20,208 nucleotides of DNA from Mikrocytos mackini (Eukaryota > Endomyxa > Ascetosporea > Mikrocytida > Mikrocytiidae). The notes beneath the pieces are model-generated. The model was given only the letters and a program-made list of their open reading frames with translations, was not told the origin of the DNA and did no database searches. Positions within the stretch are counted from its first letter, which is position 1; each line of letters begins with the position of its first letter. The translations under genes were made by a program, and so were the position numbers. The stretch spans positions 1-20,208 of the forward strand of contig JASNJN010000149.1 in assembly GCA_030180075.1 (NCBI GenBank). Direction: 5' to 3'. Positions 1 to 8,221 of this stretch are shown piece by piece.

Positions 1-653
1 AATGGAAACCCTAAATCTGATCTAGGATTATACAAGTTCGAAATATTTATTTTTCTTTTTTATTTACATCATTGGTCAGCACGTGCTGTACACTGCCACA
101 ATCAAAAGTTCAATATATTTTTTAGCATAGGCGATCGCTATTATATCCAGAAGAAATAGCAGAGGCACTTTTCAGTCACCGTTCGCCGTTCTCTTTTGAT
201 GAGAATTAGTTAGGATCTGTTCTGGTTTCTCTCGATCTGTTTGTCTATTTCATCAGCTTTTATCTTGTGACCTAACGTTTTATGTTATATTATCTCGTTG
301 GCATTTATATCAGATCGGAATGTTCATGTTCTTGAACAGATCAAGTGAAAAGTTTTTAATTCCCACGGATTGGAATTTGAAACATAAAATTTCTCGATAA
401 TTTTTTCAAATTACTTCGGAAAATAGATTTTAAAATGCATTCTCAATTCACGATAAATTAGAGACTCGGGAAATGAAAATTCTACACCATATAAACATTA
501 TATAAAATATATATAGTTAATTTTTGTAGAAAATAATGAATCTCATGGTTTGATAATGTAATTATTTGACCGGTTTTTACAGCAAATTATATACAAAAAT
601 GAAAAAAGGTTAGTGCAAATATTGCAATTTTATTGCGCAATAAATGGGTTGCC
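1..653. other. AT-rich intergenic stretch, no gene recognised
   Basis: I see no open frame of useful length, no tRNA cloverleaf and no recognisable snRNA core here. The 130-340 part is less AT-rich than the rest and contains small inverted repeats around GTTCATGTTCTTGAAC (about 323-338), but this is not enough to call an RNA gene. The last part (629-634) holds an AATAAA on the minus strand that may serve the RRM gene. Confidence 0.5.
629..634 (-). terminator. Possible poly(A) signal of the RRM gene
   Basis: AATAAA on the minus strand lies about 20 nt past the predicted restored stop codon of the RRM gene (654-656). Its position fits a 3' end signal, but in DNA this AT-rich the hexamer also arises by chance. 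Confidence 0.35.
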
Positions 654-811
654 CTAATCATCGTAATCATAAATAAATACTTTTTGTTCGTTCCTAATTC
701 CATCTCTGTTACCTCCAAAGTTTGCAACACGGTCACCCGAAATTTTTTTCACATTTAATTTCTTTTCGTTTATTGTCACTTCGCTGACATTGTTTTCGTA
801 CGCTTTGTCAG

Positions 812-817
812 TTTTAA
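812..817. repeat. Left target-site duplication TTTTAA
   Basis: This hexamer directly flanks the left end of the 818-1178 element and is repeated at its right end. In the RRM gene it lies within the VKT codons after RNP1 of RRM2. Confidence 0.7.
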
Positions 818-1178
818 CCAGACATGAGAATTTTCGACGATTTCCGGACCCGACCCGAACCGACCCGAAACGGTTCGGGCGGGCTCGGGTCGAAAATCAA
901 AATCATTTTGGTAGTAAAATTTTTGAATTTCGGGAAATTATTGATCAAAATAGTGTTATAAAAGTTGGTAAATCAACTTTTAGATTACAGCAAAATAGAA
1001 TTATCCCTCCAAATATAGTTTATTTCACTTATCTAAATATTTAAATGAGTTTAGTAAGTTTAAAAGGCGATATTGTTAATAATTTTGGTCTTTCGTGATT
1101 TGTTGAGAATTTTTGGCGATTTTTGGACCTTCTTCCGCCCGAACCCGACCCGATCGGGTCGGGTACGCTCATGTCTGG
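818..1178. mobile_element. 361-bp inverted-repeat non-autonomous DNA transposon
   Basis: The ends are perfect 11-bp inverted repeats, CCAGACATGAG at 818-828 and CTCATGTCTGG at 1168-1178, flanked on both sides by TTTTAA (812-817 and 1179-1184). Just inside each end is a GC-rich CCCGACCCGA-type repeat (846-893 and 1137-1166), in opposite orientation. There is no transposase, so it is a MITE-like element. The ends can also be read as 13-bp repeats (AACCAGACATGAG) with a TT duplication; both readings predict the same empty site. TTAA at the border recalls piggyBac, but the terminal sequence does not clearly place it in that family. Confidence 0.85.
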
Positions 1179-1184
1179 TTTTAA
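1179..1184. repeat. Right target-site duplication TTTTAA
   Basis: Second copy of the hexamer, matching 812-817. Only one copy is expected at an unoccupied site. Confidence 0.7.
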
Positions 1185-1759
1185 CAAACCTTACTGCGGC
1201 ACTCCTTGCTCCTATAGTCATTCTGACATCAGTCACTACACCAAGTGCAGAAAATGTATCGTAAATGTTCTGGAGTGTAGAATTGACAGGCAAGTATTCA
1301 ATGTATAGCTGGTCTCCCGACTCAACTGTTTCGGCGTCTATATTAATGAAGTGAAGACTTTTGTTGCCCAGTCTAATTCGGCTTGAATTCAGTGCATCTG
1401 TATAGGCAGATGGAGAGTTGTAAATGTTTCCATTGTACTCTAATGAAGTGATTGTGAAGTATCCACAGCCTGTAGAGTGCTTGTCTTCACTTCTCTCGAT
1501 GTGACAGTTTGTTGGTTTGAAGTGACGTATAGTGAAGAAATGGAAACAGTCTTCAGTTGTCGATAGAGAAAGGTTCAAAACTTTGAAATTGTACGATGTT
1601 GGAGTTTCCTCTACAACTGGTGCTTCAACTTCTGTAGGTGCTTGGGTATCAACTTCAGGTTCTGTGGGCTTTGTAGATGTTTTAGTGGTTCGTTTTATTC
1701 TTCCTACCATTGTTCTGAAATTTAAATTTTTGAAAATGAAAAACAAAGATATCTTTGTT

Positions 1760-2127
1760 ATTAGGTTGTGGTTCTTAATTATAAGTCGATGGTGAAATAT
1801 TAAGATTTTATCTTTAGTAATACATTTTAGATTAAGCCTACAACCACCGCTTCGTGGTTTATCGAATAAATTGCTCCTCGTGTCTATTTGAACCCATGTC
1901 GTCATTATGGACGGTCATGATAATTTATTTGTGTCGGGATCATAATAGGCCCAACCGTATTTTATATAATGGTTATATAGACTTAAAGTGGGTCTATCCT
2001 TATTTTGAAACATTATAAAATTTCTAAGCTAATTTTTTAATTATTATTTATTTAAATCATAAATTCAAATTCAAATTCAAATTTAAATTTATGTCATTAA
2101 TTCATGTGGGCTATATTGAACCCCACA
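1760..2127 (-). repeat. Candidate 3' LTR of the Ty3/gypsy element (far edge uncertain)
   Basis: On the minus strand, the end of the integrase frame contains a polypurine tract (2128-2140, AAGGAGGGGGAGA) immediately followed by TGTGGGG (2127-2121). This is the usual layout of a polypurine tract and the TG start of an LTR. The integrase frame stops at 2097, inside this LTR. A TATA-like stretch is near 1950-1965, a small AATTCA tandem repeat lies at 2061-2090, and a short hairpin (CCACGAAGCGGTGG) lies near 1845-1858. I cannot fix the other edge, because no second LTR copy is visible for comparison. It must end before the RRM gene start at 1710. Confidence 0.45.
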
Positions 2128-3262
2128 TTCTCCCCCTCCTTCGGCACAGGAATAATTCTCTTTATGTTGTGCCACTGTCTTCTACGTTCTGTTTGTATTT
2201 CGATTCTATTTCCACTGGTTCCGACGTGTGTCACGCGGTAAGGTCCGTCATATCGGTTACTTCCTTTCTTAAGTTCTTCGTTTCGTAACATGACTTGGTC
2301 ACCAGTCTTGAACGTATGGGGAATGCGTTTGCTGTTTATTTTCATGTTCTCATTCTGTTTTACTCTTTCTTCTTTGTCCTTCAGTTCTATGAAGTTAATG
2401 TCAAGAGTTCGTTGAAAGGGATCTAGTGGAGAGGTTCCTGATATCAACTCTCGTGGACTGTATCCAGTTATTCTGTTTCTGCCTTCATTCAGATTTCTTA
2501 GAATAGTCTTCTTGATGTGATCCACATGTTCTCCTGCGTTGATCCTAAATAAAACTCCGATTGTCTGGTTAATTCTTTCTGCGATGGAGTTACTGCTTGG
2601 GTTGTACACAGATGTACGTGTGTGAGTAATGTTTTGCCGCTGTAGGAAGTCCTTTATAGGCTTACATACGTATTGTCTTCCGTTATCCGATATAAATCGG
2701 TCGGGTGTTCCATATTTCTGTATCCATGGTTCTAGTACGTCGTTAATAATGTACTGATGGGAAGTGTTTTCTGTAAGATGGATAGATACCAGTCTTGTAG
2801 CAATATCAATGACTGAAACCACAAAGAATCTTGGTTTCTCAAAGTCGTGAATGTAGCTGTCACTTTCTAAAGGTCCATAAATATCGCTAGCTATTGTTTT
2901 AAATGGAGTTCTTTCAAAAATGTATCCTTGTGTGTGTCCATAGTTTGTTTTTCTTTGCTTATGATGGAGACAAGGTTCACATAGACTTGATTCTATTTGC
3001 ATGAACTTGGCGAGTCCCTGCCCCGAGACGAAAGGAGAAATAGACGTCCAAAGTCGTTTAAATCCTGCATGTCCAAGATATTCGTGTGCTCTATTAAAGA
3101 GTTCTACGTAATGGTCCCTTGGAATAAGTACGCGTTTGTTCTCGTCAACTAGAATGTTGTGGTTGTTTATTGTTTGGTATGATGCGTTTCCTTTCGTTAC
3201 CTTTTCTTGTAATGAGGTGTCAGTTGCTTGGGCTGTTGATATAGCCAATAGATCCAGTAGTT
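2097..3262 (-). pseudogene. Ty3/gypsy integrase segment
   Basis: Numbered from the TTG codon at 3248, the zinc-binding HHCC region is H55-x4-H60 and C90-x2-C93. The catalytic core has D122 (SDIYGPL), D188 (FISDNG) and E224 (SNSIAER), a D,D35E spacing typical of retroviral-type integrases. A C-terminal GPY/F-like module follows (GDQVMLRN, then RYDGPYRV). The known role of the family is to insert the cDNA copy into the genome. The catalytic triad is intact, but the segment is out of frame with the upstream RNase H and has no start codon of its own. It was presumably made as part of a Pol polyprotein. The stop at 2097 lies past the polypurine tract, inside the LTR. Confidence 0.9.
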
Positions 3263-4385
3263 TTGGTTTCTGGGAAACTGAGCATGCTCTAGAGATAAAT
3301 CTGCACAGGTATTTTCTTTACCTTCTATGTGCTCGAGTTTGAGGTCGTATTCTTGAAGTAGAAGTTTCCACCTTTGGATTCTACGGGAAATATCTTCCTT
3401 GTGAAATAGAATGTTTCTGTTATCATTGCGTACTATAATCTTGCAGTTAAATATGATATTTCGGAAATGTTGTAAGCTTTTCAGTATGGAAAGGAGTTCC
3501 TTTTCCAGAATGGTGTACTTTATTTCAACATTGTTGTATTTGTAGCTGTAAAAGCCAAGTATGTTTCTGTCTTGGAATAGTACGCCGCCTAGTGCGTAAT
3601 CACTGGAATAAGTTTCTAAGTAGAATGGTTTGGAGAAGTCCGGATAGTTTAGAAGTGTGTGTCTTTTAATATCCTGTAGGATTGCGTTGGCAGTGTCCTT
3701 ATCCTGTTCTGTCCACGTGAAGCGGGAAGTTCCTTTTAGTTTGTCGCTTATTGGAAGTAGTTTGGAGGAAAGGTTCGGGACAAATGGCCGGAACCAATTT
3801 ATATAACCTATAAGCATCATGACTTCTTTTCTGCTCTTTGGAGTGTAGTTGTCATACGTATCGACTCTGCTCGTATCTGCCTTGATACCTTTACTAGAGA
3901 TTAAAAGTCCAAGATACTTGATTTCTTCTCTTTTTATGACCGTTTTCTCAAAGTTCAAGCTAATTCCTGATTCTCGTAGTGAGGTAATTGCTTGTTTAAT
4001 GTGTTGGTTGTGATCTTCTTCCTTCTCACTAAAGATGAGTATGTCGTCAAGGTATACGATAACGAAGTCAAGATGTGAAAGAGTTCGCTGTATAACACGT
4101 TGGAAGCATAAGGGAGCGTTTACTAATCCGAATGGAAGTCTAGTAAACTCATACGCTTCTCCTAAGATTGAGAATGCTGTATATTTCATCGATTCCGGTG
4201 AGAGCGCTATCTGGTAGTATCCGTAATTCATGTCTAGTGTACTAAAAACAACAGCTTTTCCTAGTCGTTGTACTACGTCATTCACTGATGGAAAGGGAAA
4301 GTTCTCTCTTATTGTATTTTGGTTAAGTAGACGGTAGTCTATTAGAAGTCTTACTGTGTTGTTCTTTTCAAGATTGGGAATGCTG
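3240..4385 (-). pseudogene. Ty3/gypsy reverse transcriptase-RNase H segment
   Basis: The frame carries RT motifs: a DYRLLNQ motif just upstream of 4285, FSTLDMNYGYYQ, RLPFGLVNAP and the active-site YLDD (codons starting at 4054). RNase H follows: LETYSSDYALGG, EKELLSIL and VRNDNRNI. The residue aligned with the first catalytic Asp is Tyr (TAT at 3608-3610), where the family normally has ETD. The frame is shifted relative to the protease/RT start near 4380 (CSPAFPIL side), and relative to integrase near 3250. The GTG at 4283-4285 is only an internal codon, not a start. In active elements this enzyme copies the RNA into DNA and degrades the RNA strand. Here it is probably inactive. Confidence 0.9.
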
Positions 4386-5900
4386 GCGAACAGTATACGG
4401 AGTTACTCTTCTTTATAACTCCTTTATCTTCCAATTCTGCAAGTGTATCCTTTGTAGGTGCCAGAAGTTTTGCTGGTACTGGATATGGACGCTGGTAATT
4501 TACGCGTTCTTCATCTTTGAGCCAGATCTTGTGCTCGTAGTCTTTGATGAGACCTAGCGATGGTTGTTCTTGTTGTATTGTTTGGAGGAATTGTTTCAGT
4601 TCTTCATCTGTATTCTTAAGCGCAAGTATCTTTATCTTTTTAATCAGTTGGCTGTCTGGGTTGTTATTCCATGCCTTTTGTTCTGCACTATTAAGGTCAT
4701 ACAGTGTTNCATCAATTAAAAGCGAATGTGTTCCTAGGTTCAGGGTTATTTCTTGATCTTCTAGGAAGTCCATGCCTAAGACCATGTCATATGTCATGTC
4801 TTTAAGTATTTTCGGCTGGATTCTAAACTTCTTGTTAGTAAAGGGTACTATACTGAATTCCAGCGTTGTTTGCTCTGTTAGTTCAAGTGTTTTGGAATCT
4901 GCTAACTCCACTTGCAAAGGTTTCTCTGTGGGAGTAATCTGAAGGTTCTCTTTTAAGGCAACTTTCTTGCTTATTAGCGAAAGGTGTGAGCCAGTATCAA
5001 GTAGACATTGATAGTTGTCTTTGTTTAATTGAACTGGAATTAAGAGTCCGTTAGTACGCATACATGGTTCTTTCAATGCAAAAAACCTTGGGTTCGTGGA
5101 TTTGTTTTCGTCACGAAGCTGTTTAGTATTCCCTCTTGTTGGGTTGCGTATACTGTAACTCTTTTGTTCGTTGTCCTTTGTTGTTGCGGACTCTGCAGGC
5201 GATCCAGTCTGTGTTGTTGGTCGTCTGGGTTGGTATGATGAGCCTGAATACGGCCGTCTGTAGGGGTGTTGTCCCTTATCATATGATCTGTAGTTCCGTT
5301 GGAATCTGTTGTTGTTGCTTGAATAATCGTGAGTTAATGTCCCTGATTGTCCTGGTGTGGAAGTTTTTCCGTGCTGTTGACTGCGACATTCCTCGTTGCT
5401 GTGTCGTGAAGTACGATGTAGACTGCACCAGCTTCGTGATGGCTTAGGTCGAGTTTTTGTTCTTGTACTCCTGGTTGTCTGTGCAATAACTTCGTGGTGC
5501 TCTATCTCTGAGAGGACAATGTTTTCAATTGTTTGGATTCTTTCCACGATTCCTTGCACATCTACTAGTCCGGCTTTCGTCATTTCGACGTGTGTGGCTG
5601 CGGACAAGCCCTGCTTGAATACTTCTTCGAGTTTCTCACTTGTCTGTATGTCACTTAGCTTTCGGGTGATGCTTAACCTCATGATGAGTTTTCGCACTGC
5701 TTGAAAGTAATCTACGATCCTGTAGTAATGGTCTTGGTGCAGGGCATTGATTTGTTTGTAGTATATGCCGCAATTAGTGACCGGATAGGCGTAATTAAGT
5801 AGAATTTCAAGGGCCTGCTCAAGGGTTGTTGCTGTTCCGATTCGTGAAAGAAGCTCTGGAGACACTACGGATTTTAGGACATTTAGAGTAGTGTTGTCGT
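4351..5900 (-). pseudogene. Ty3/gypsy Gag (C-terminal part), protease and RT start
   Basis: The segment begins inside Gag (DNTTLNVLKSVVSPELL), because the N-terminal part is cut off by the 5901-6224 element. The apparent ATG at 5904 lies within that element and is accidental. A zinc-knuckle variant is visible at WCSLHRTSRHSNEEC (C-x2-H-x4-H-x4-C rather than CCHC). A long basic Q/S/R-rich linker follows, then an aspartic protease with DTG at about residue 303 (LLDTGSHLSLIS). The start of RT (KGVIKKSNSVYCSPAFPIL) comes next before the frame breaks near 4380. Fusion of Gag, protease and RT in one frame indicates a single Gag-Pol frame in the ancestor, since no gag stop is seen. Confidence 0.85.
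5891..5900. repeat. Left 10-bp target duplication GTGTTGTCGT
   Basis: Exact direct repeat of 6225-6234, flanking the 5901-6224 palindromic element. Confidence 0.9.
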
Positions 5901-6224
5901 ACATACCGAAGAAAACTGGAAAAAAGTGAACTCTAAAATTTCCGAATTTTTCGAAAAAAAAATTTCTACATATTAAAAACTTAAAAATAAAACAAAAAGC
6001 AAGGAACTTTTTCGAAAATACAATAAAATTTTAATTTTCACTTTTATCGTAGGGGTAATATATTTAAAATGACCTCCAAAACAACTATTTTTTGATGAAA
6101 ATTGTATTTTCGAAAAAGTTCCTTGCTTTTTGTTTTATTTTTAAGTTTTTAATATGTAGAAATTTTTTTTTCGAAAAATTCGGAAATTTTAGAGTTCACT
6201 TTTTTCCAGTTTTCTTCGGTATGT
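5901..6224. mobile_element. Foldback/MULE-like MITE with perfect 124-bp arms
   Basis: The arms at 5901-6024 and 6101-6224 are exact reverse complements over 124 bp as far as I can read. They begin ACATACCGAAG and end CTTCGGTATGT, with a 76-bp AT-rich spacer at 6025-6100. The element is flanked by an exact 10-bp duplication, GTGTTGTCGT (5891-5900 and 6225-6234). Long terminal repeats with 9-11 bp target duplications are typical of Mutator-like elements. It has no coding capacity. It lies inside the retrotransposon gag, and removing it with one duplication copy rejoins the Gag frame at EWDDNTT. Perfect arms suggest recent insertion or gene conversion between arms. Confidence 0.9.
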
Positions 6225-6234
6225 GTGTTGTCGT
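6225..6234. repeat. Right 10-bp target duplication GTGTTGTCGT
   Basis: Exact direct repeat of 5891-5900. It is the start of the detached Gag fragment when read on the minus strand. Confidence 0.9.
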
Positions 6235-6319
6235 CCCATTCAGTGAGTGTTACAAGTTCTCGGAACTCTTGGATCCAGTCTAGGAGGTCTTGTGACTGTG
6301 GATCGTAGAGGAGAGAAGA
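6225..6319 (-). pseudogene. Detached N-terminal Gag fragment of the Ty3/gypsy element
   Basis: The minus strand reads LYDPQSQDLLDWIQEF followed by RELVTLTEWDDNT, in the style of a Ty3/gypsy Gag. It connects in frame with DNTTLNVLK at 5890 once the 5901-6224 insertion is discounted. It is too short to stand as its own frame. It ends at the left border of the GGGCTGG element (about 6320). Whether more Gag resumes to the right of 7180 is unclear: the same frame stays open for some 50 codons there, but without recognisable Gag features. Confidence 0.75.
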
Positions 6320-6321
6320 TA

Positions 6322-7177
6322 AATTTTGGCCAGCCCATACTTGGGCTGGACCTGGGCTGGCCCGAATGTTGGTCTAGCCCAAAATTTATCCATTATGTGC
6401 ACGTAAAAATTTAAACATTTAACAATTACATCATTGCAAACAATATTAAAATAATATTAATTCATAATACAGTCAACCCTCGCCTATCCGAAAAATCACG
6501 AAAAATGACGATTTTTATTTCGGTTATCAAGATATTTCGGATGTCAAGTATAGAGGTGGAGAATCGACGATTTGCCCATCATTTTTTGTTTGAAATCTAA
6601 TTTATAAGCATAAAAACCACTATTTGTAACCTAATTTAAAAACTAACCCATGCAGTTGTATAAATAAATCCAAACAGTGTTCAAAATAAAAAAATTTCGA
6701 TATTTTCAAGAATTCGAATTTCCAAGATGTTTCGGCCTAATTTATTAATAAACCCCCATTTGGGCATTTTATTGGTGGTTTGTTGAATATAAACCCTTTA
6801 GTAACGTTATAGCCCCCAAAAAGTTGATTTTTTAAAATTTCAAAATGTTTATTATAATGTTTTGCTACTCACGCTATAATACTATATACAACATTCAACA
6901 TAGCTTTATAGTTTGCTAACAAGTTTATAATTTATATTTTTAACCAATATAAACAAGCCTGAACATTTCAATTTTTCCAAAATCACGGTCAAAACCCCAT
7001 AAATAATCACGGTTACGAAGATAGTTACGGATAGATATTTCGGATAGTCGAGGTTTGACTGTACCTCGAAATAATGATATTCAGAGCAATAAAACATTTT
7101 GTTCATATAAAATTAAATGAACAGCCCAAATTTGGTCTAGCCCACCTTCCAGCCCAAAAGTGGGCTAGCCCAAATTT
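6322..7177. mobile_element. GGGCTGG-rich inverted-repeat element holding a nested element
   Basis: The left end (6322-6385) and right end (7114-7177) are imperfect inverted repeats rich in GGGCTGG/CCAGCCC and GGTCTAGCCC. TA is found at both borders (6320-6321 and 7178-7179), compatible with a TA target as in Tc1/mariner-type elements, but a 2-bp duplication is weak evidence in AT-rich DNA. Without the nested element (6470-7061) it would be only about 260 bp, with no coding capacity. It lies at the edge of the retrotransposon gag remnant. Confidence 0.65.
6470..7061. mobile_element. Pogo/Tc1-mariner-like non-autonomous element (592 bp)
   Basis: Its terminal inverted repeats are 24 bp with two mismatches, starting CAGTCAACCCTCGCCTATCC on the left and CAGTCAAACCTCGACTATCC when the right end is read inward. 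Both ends abut TA (6468-6469 and 7062-7063). CAGT-start ends with CCTCG followed by CTATCCG, together with TA targets, are typical of pogo/Tigger-like members of the Tc1/mariner superfamily. There is no transposase frame; the longest frame (about 66 codons, minus) is not recognisable. It is nested in the 6322-7177 element, so it inserted later. Confidence 0.8.
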
Positions 7178-7179
7178 TA

Positions 7180-7520
7180 ATCGCTCTCGACATCGCCGTA
7201 TGAATATCCACTGTATATGGAAATTGTAAATATGGGCGAAATCTTGATGAAATGTTCTGGAAAATAGCCCAGAAATCATGTAGAATATTAAAAAATCGAT
7301 ATATCACATCAACTGTACTTTTTGAGATATCAACTCATAAAATTTCTGATAAAATTTAAAATGCCTGGTTTATAGAAGAATGAGAGGCACTAGATCCCTT
7401 CGGAAGATTAAAAATTAAAAAGTCATCCATTTTGGAAGAGATTATTCATAGGAAAAGTATATTTGCACAAGAAATTTTGAAAAAATTTCGAGTGTAAATA
7501 TCGCCGCAATTAGTTATGTT
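7180..7520. other. AT-rich intergenic stretch, nothing recognised
   Basis: No convincing gene or terminal repeat is seen. The minus strand has an open frame of roughly 50 codons pointing towards the Gag fragment across the 6322-7177 element. It could be decayed retrotransposon sequence, but it has no recognisable motif. Confidence 0.4.
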
Positions 7521-7731
7521 GTTTCTCATCAAATTTTAACATAGATCTGGGGCTCGGTTTTTGATTTAATTGTTTTACCAAAAAAATTACATTTATTTGT
7601 TACCATTTTTCGATTTTCAAATTTTAAATGAAGAAATTCCGAGAATTTGCCGATTATAAAGGAAAATTTTTAATCAAGACAATAAATACAAAATTAAGCC
7701 CCCAAATCATTGTTAAAACTTGATGAGAAAC
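7521..7731. mobile_element. Imperfect inverted-repeat element, likely old MITE
   Basis: The arms at 7521-7554 (GTTTCTCATCAAATTTTAAC...) and 7697-7731 are inverted repeats with several mismatches and a one-base length difference. The spacer is about 142 bp. I could not find a clear target duplication, so the true ends are uncertain. Divergence of the arms suggests an older insertion than the 5901-6224 element. Confidence 0.5.
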
Positions 7732-7791
7732 AAAATACATCGCTTAGAGTAAAAATAAACATATATAATAAATTTTATTTAATGTGCAAAT

Positions 7792-8040
7792 GAGGCACTT
7801 AGAATCAAAAGAGCGCAGAGTGATTTCTAAAAAGTGAAAATATAGATTGATAAGTGTAAAATACTCTGTCTTTAAATATTAGATAGGTAATTTATTTTAT
7901 TAATTATATTTATGACTAACAAAAATCAATTGTCTCCAGCTTCAAACAAAAGTATTAGGGTCAATATATTTCATTAATGGGGCCTAATATTTTCCATTTT
8001 GAAAAATGTCACTTTGCGCTCTTTTGATTCTAAGTGCCTC
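7792..8040. mobile_element. 249-bp MITE with 32-bp inverted repeats
   Basis: Ends at 7792-7823 and 8009-8040 are inverted repeats of 32 bp with one mismatch, beginning GAGGCACTTAGAATCAAAAG. AAAT flanks both sides (7788-7791 and 8041-8044), a possible 4-bp target duplication. The interior is AT-rich and non-coding. It lies 181 bp upstream of the ERCC1-like gene start, so it borders that gene's 5' region. Confidence 0.8.
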
Positions 8041-8221
8041 AAATATACTCTGCCTTATTCATATTCTAATCAAATTACCAACCAAATATATAAATGCTTT
8101 ATTCTCGTCCACACACTTGGAAATATCCATTAAAATCTAAAATAAAGTCGTATAACAAGCAAAATGTTACAAACTCCTTTTTTCTCATTTAAACTAAAAA
8201 TTTAAGTTTCATGCAAAAAAT

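Larger units (their letters stand above)
654..1710 (-). pseudogene. Two-RRM RNA-binding protein gene split by a transposon
   Basis: Reading down from the ATG at 1708-1710, the protein begins MVGRIKRTTK, has a T/P/E-rich linker to about residue 38, then two RRM-like folds. The first is about 42-125 (VLNLS as RNP2; GCGYFTIT, 81-88, as RNP1). The second starts at about 135 (LYIEYLP as RNP2; RSAAVRFV, 169-176, as RNP1). At codon 177-178 the frame enters an inserted element (818-1178) and runs to a stop at 1060, giving a 216-aa truncated product. If the element and one TTTTAA copy are removed (367 bp), the frame continues through another 51 codons, finishing RRM2 and ending at TAG 654-656. The uninterrupted gene would encode 229 aa. 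The in-frame ATG at 1905 is unlikely to be the start because the region above 1710 reads like retrotransposon LTR. An AAATTTAAATTTCAG motif lies just before ATG 1710. RNA binding is inferred from the RRM motifs; the specific target is unknown. Confidence 0.75.
2097..6319 (-). mobile_element. Decayed Ty3/gypsy LTR retrotransposon
   Basis: On the minus strand the order is Gag, protease, reverse transcriptase, RNase H, integrase, which is the Ty3/gypsy order. The element is broken in several ways: a palindromic DNA element sits inside gag (5901-6224), one frameshift lies near 4380 in RT, and another lies near 3250 between RNase H and integrase. The first RNase H acidic residue is replaced, and gag meets another inserted element near 6320. 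No 5' LTR or primer-binding site is recognised to the right, so the copy is either 5'-truncated or its 5' end is hidden among later insertions. It is unlikely to be autonomous. One ambiguous base (N) is at 4709. Confidence 0.9.

Noticed and set aside
130-420. A small nuclear or other RNA gene, suggested by GATCAAGTG and hairpin-like bits
   Set aside because: Only a nine-base resemblance to U2 was seen, without the flanking conserved sequence or structure.
818-1178. The RRM-gene insert as a spliceosomal intron
   Set aside because: It has inverted-repeat ends and a direct duplication, no intron-type borders at the junction, and is far longer than the usual introns of such compact genomes.
812-1184. 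Firm assignment of the 361-bp element to piggyBac from TTAA
   Set aside because: TTAA is present at both borders but the inverted repeats are symmetrical only with TTTTAA or TT; the terminal sequence is not a clear piggyBac end.
1711-1905. N-terminal extension of the RRM protein to the ATG at 1905
   Set aside because: The extra 65 residues (MTTWVQIDTRSN...) come from sequence that looks like retrotransposon LTR, and a good leader motif lies just before ATG 1710.
4351-4390. Programmed ribosomal frameshift inside RT
   Set aside because: Ty3/gypsy frameshifting is between gag and pol. A shift within RT is better explained as a disabling indel or a sequencing error.
5901-6224. Mobilisation of the palindromic element by the nearby MULE transposase
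   Set aside because: The 5901-6224 terminal repeat is not seen on either side of the transposase remnant, so the link is only a family-level guess.
7180-7780. 5' LTR of the Ty3/gypsy element
   Set aside because: I could not find any copy of the candidate 3' LTR sequence (for example TGTGGGGTTCAATATAG) to the right of the gag fragment.
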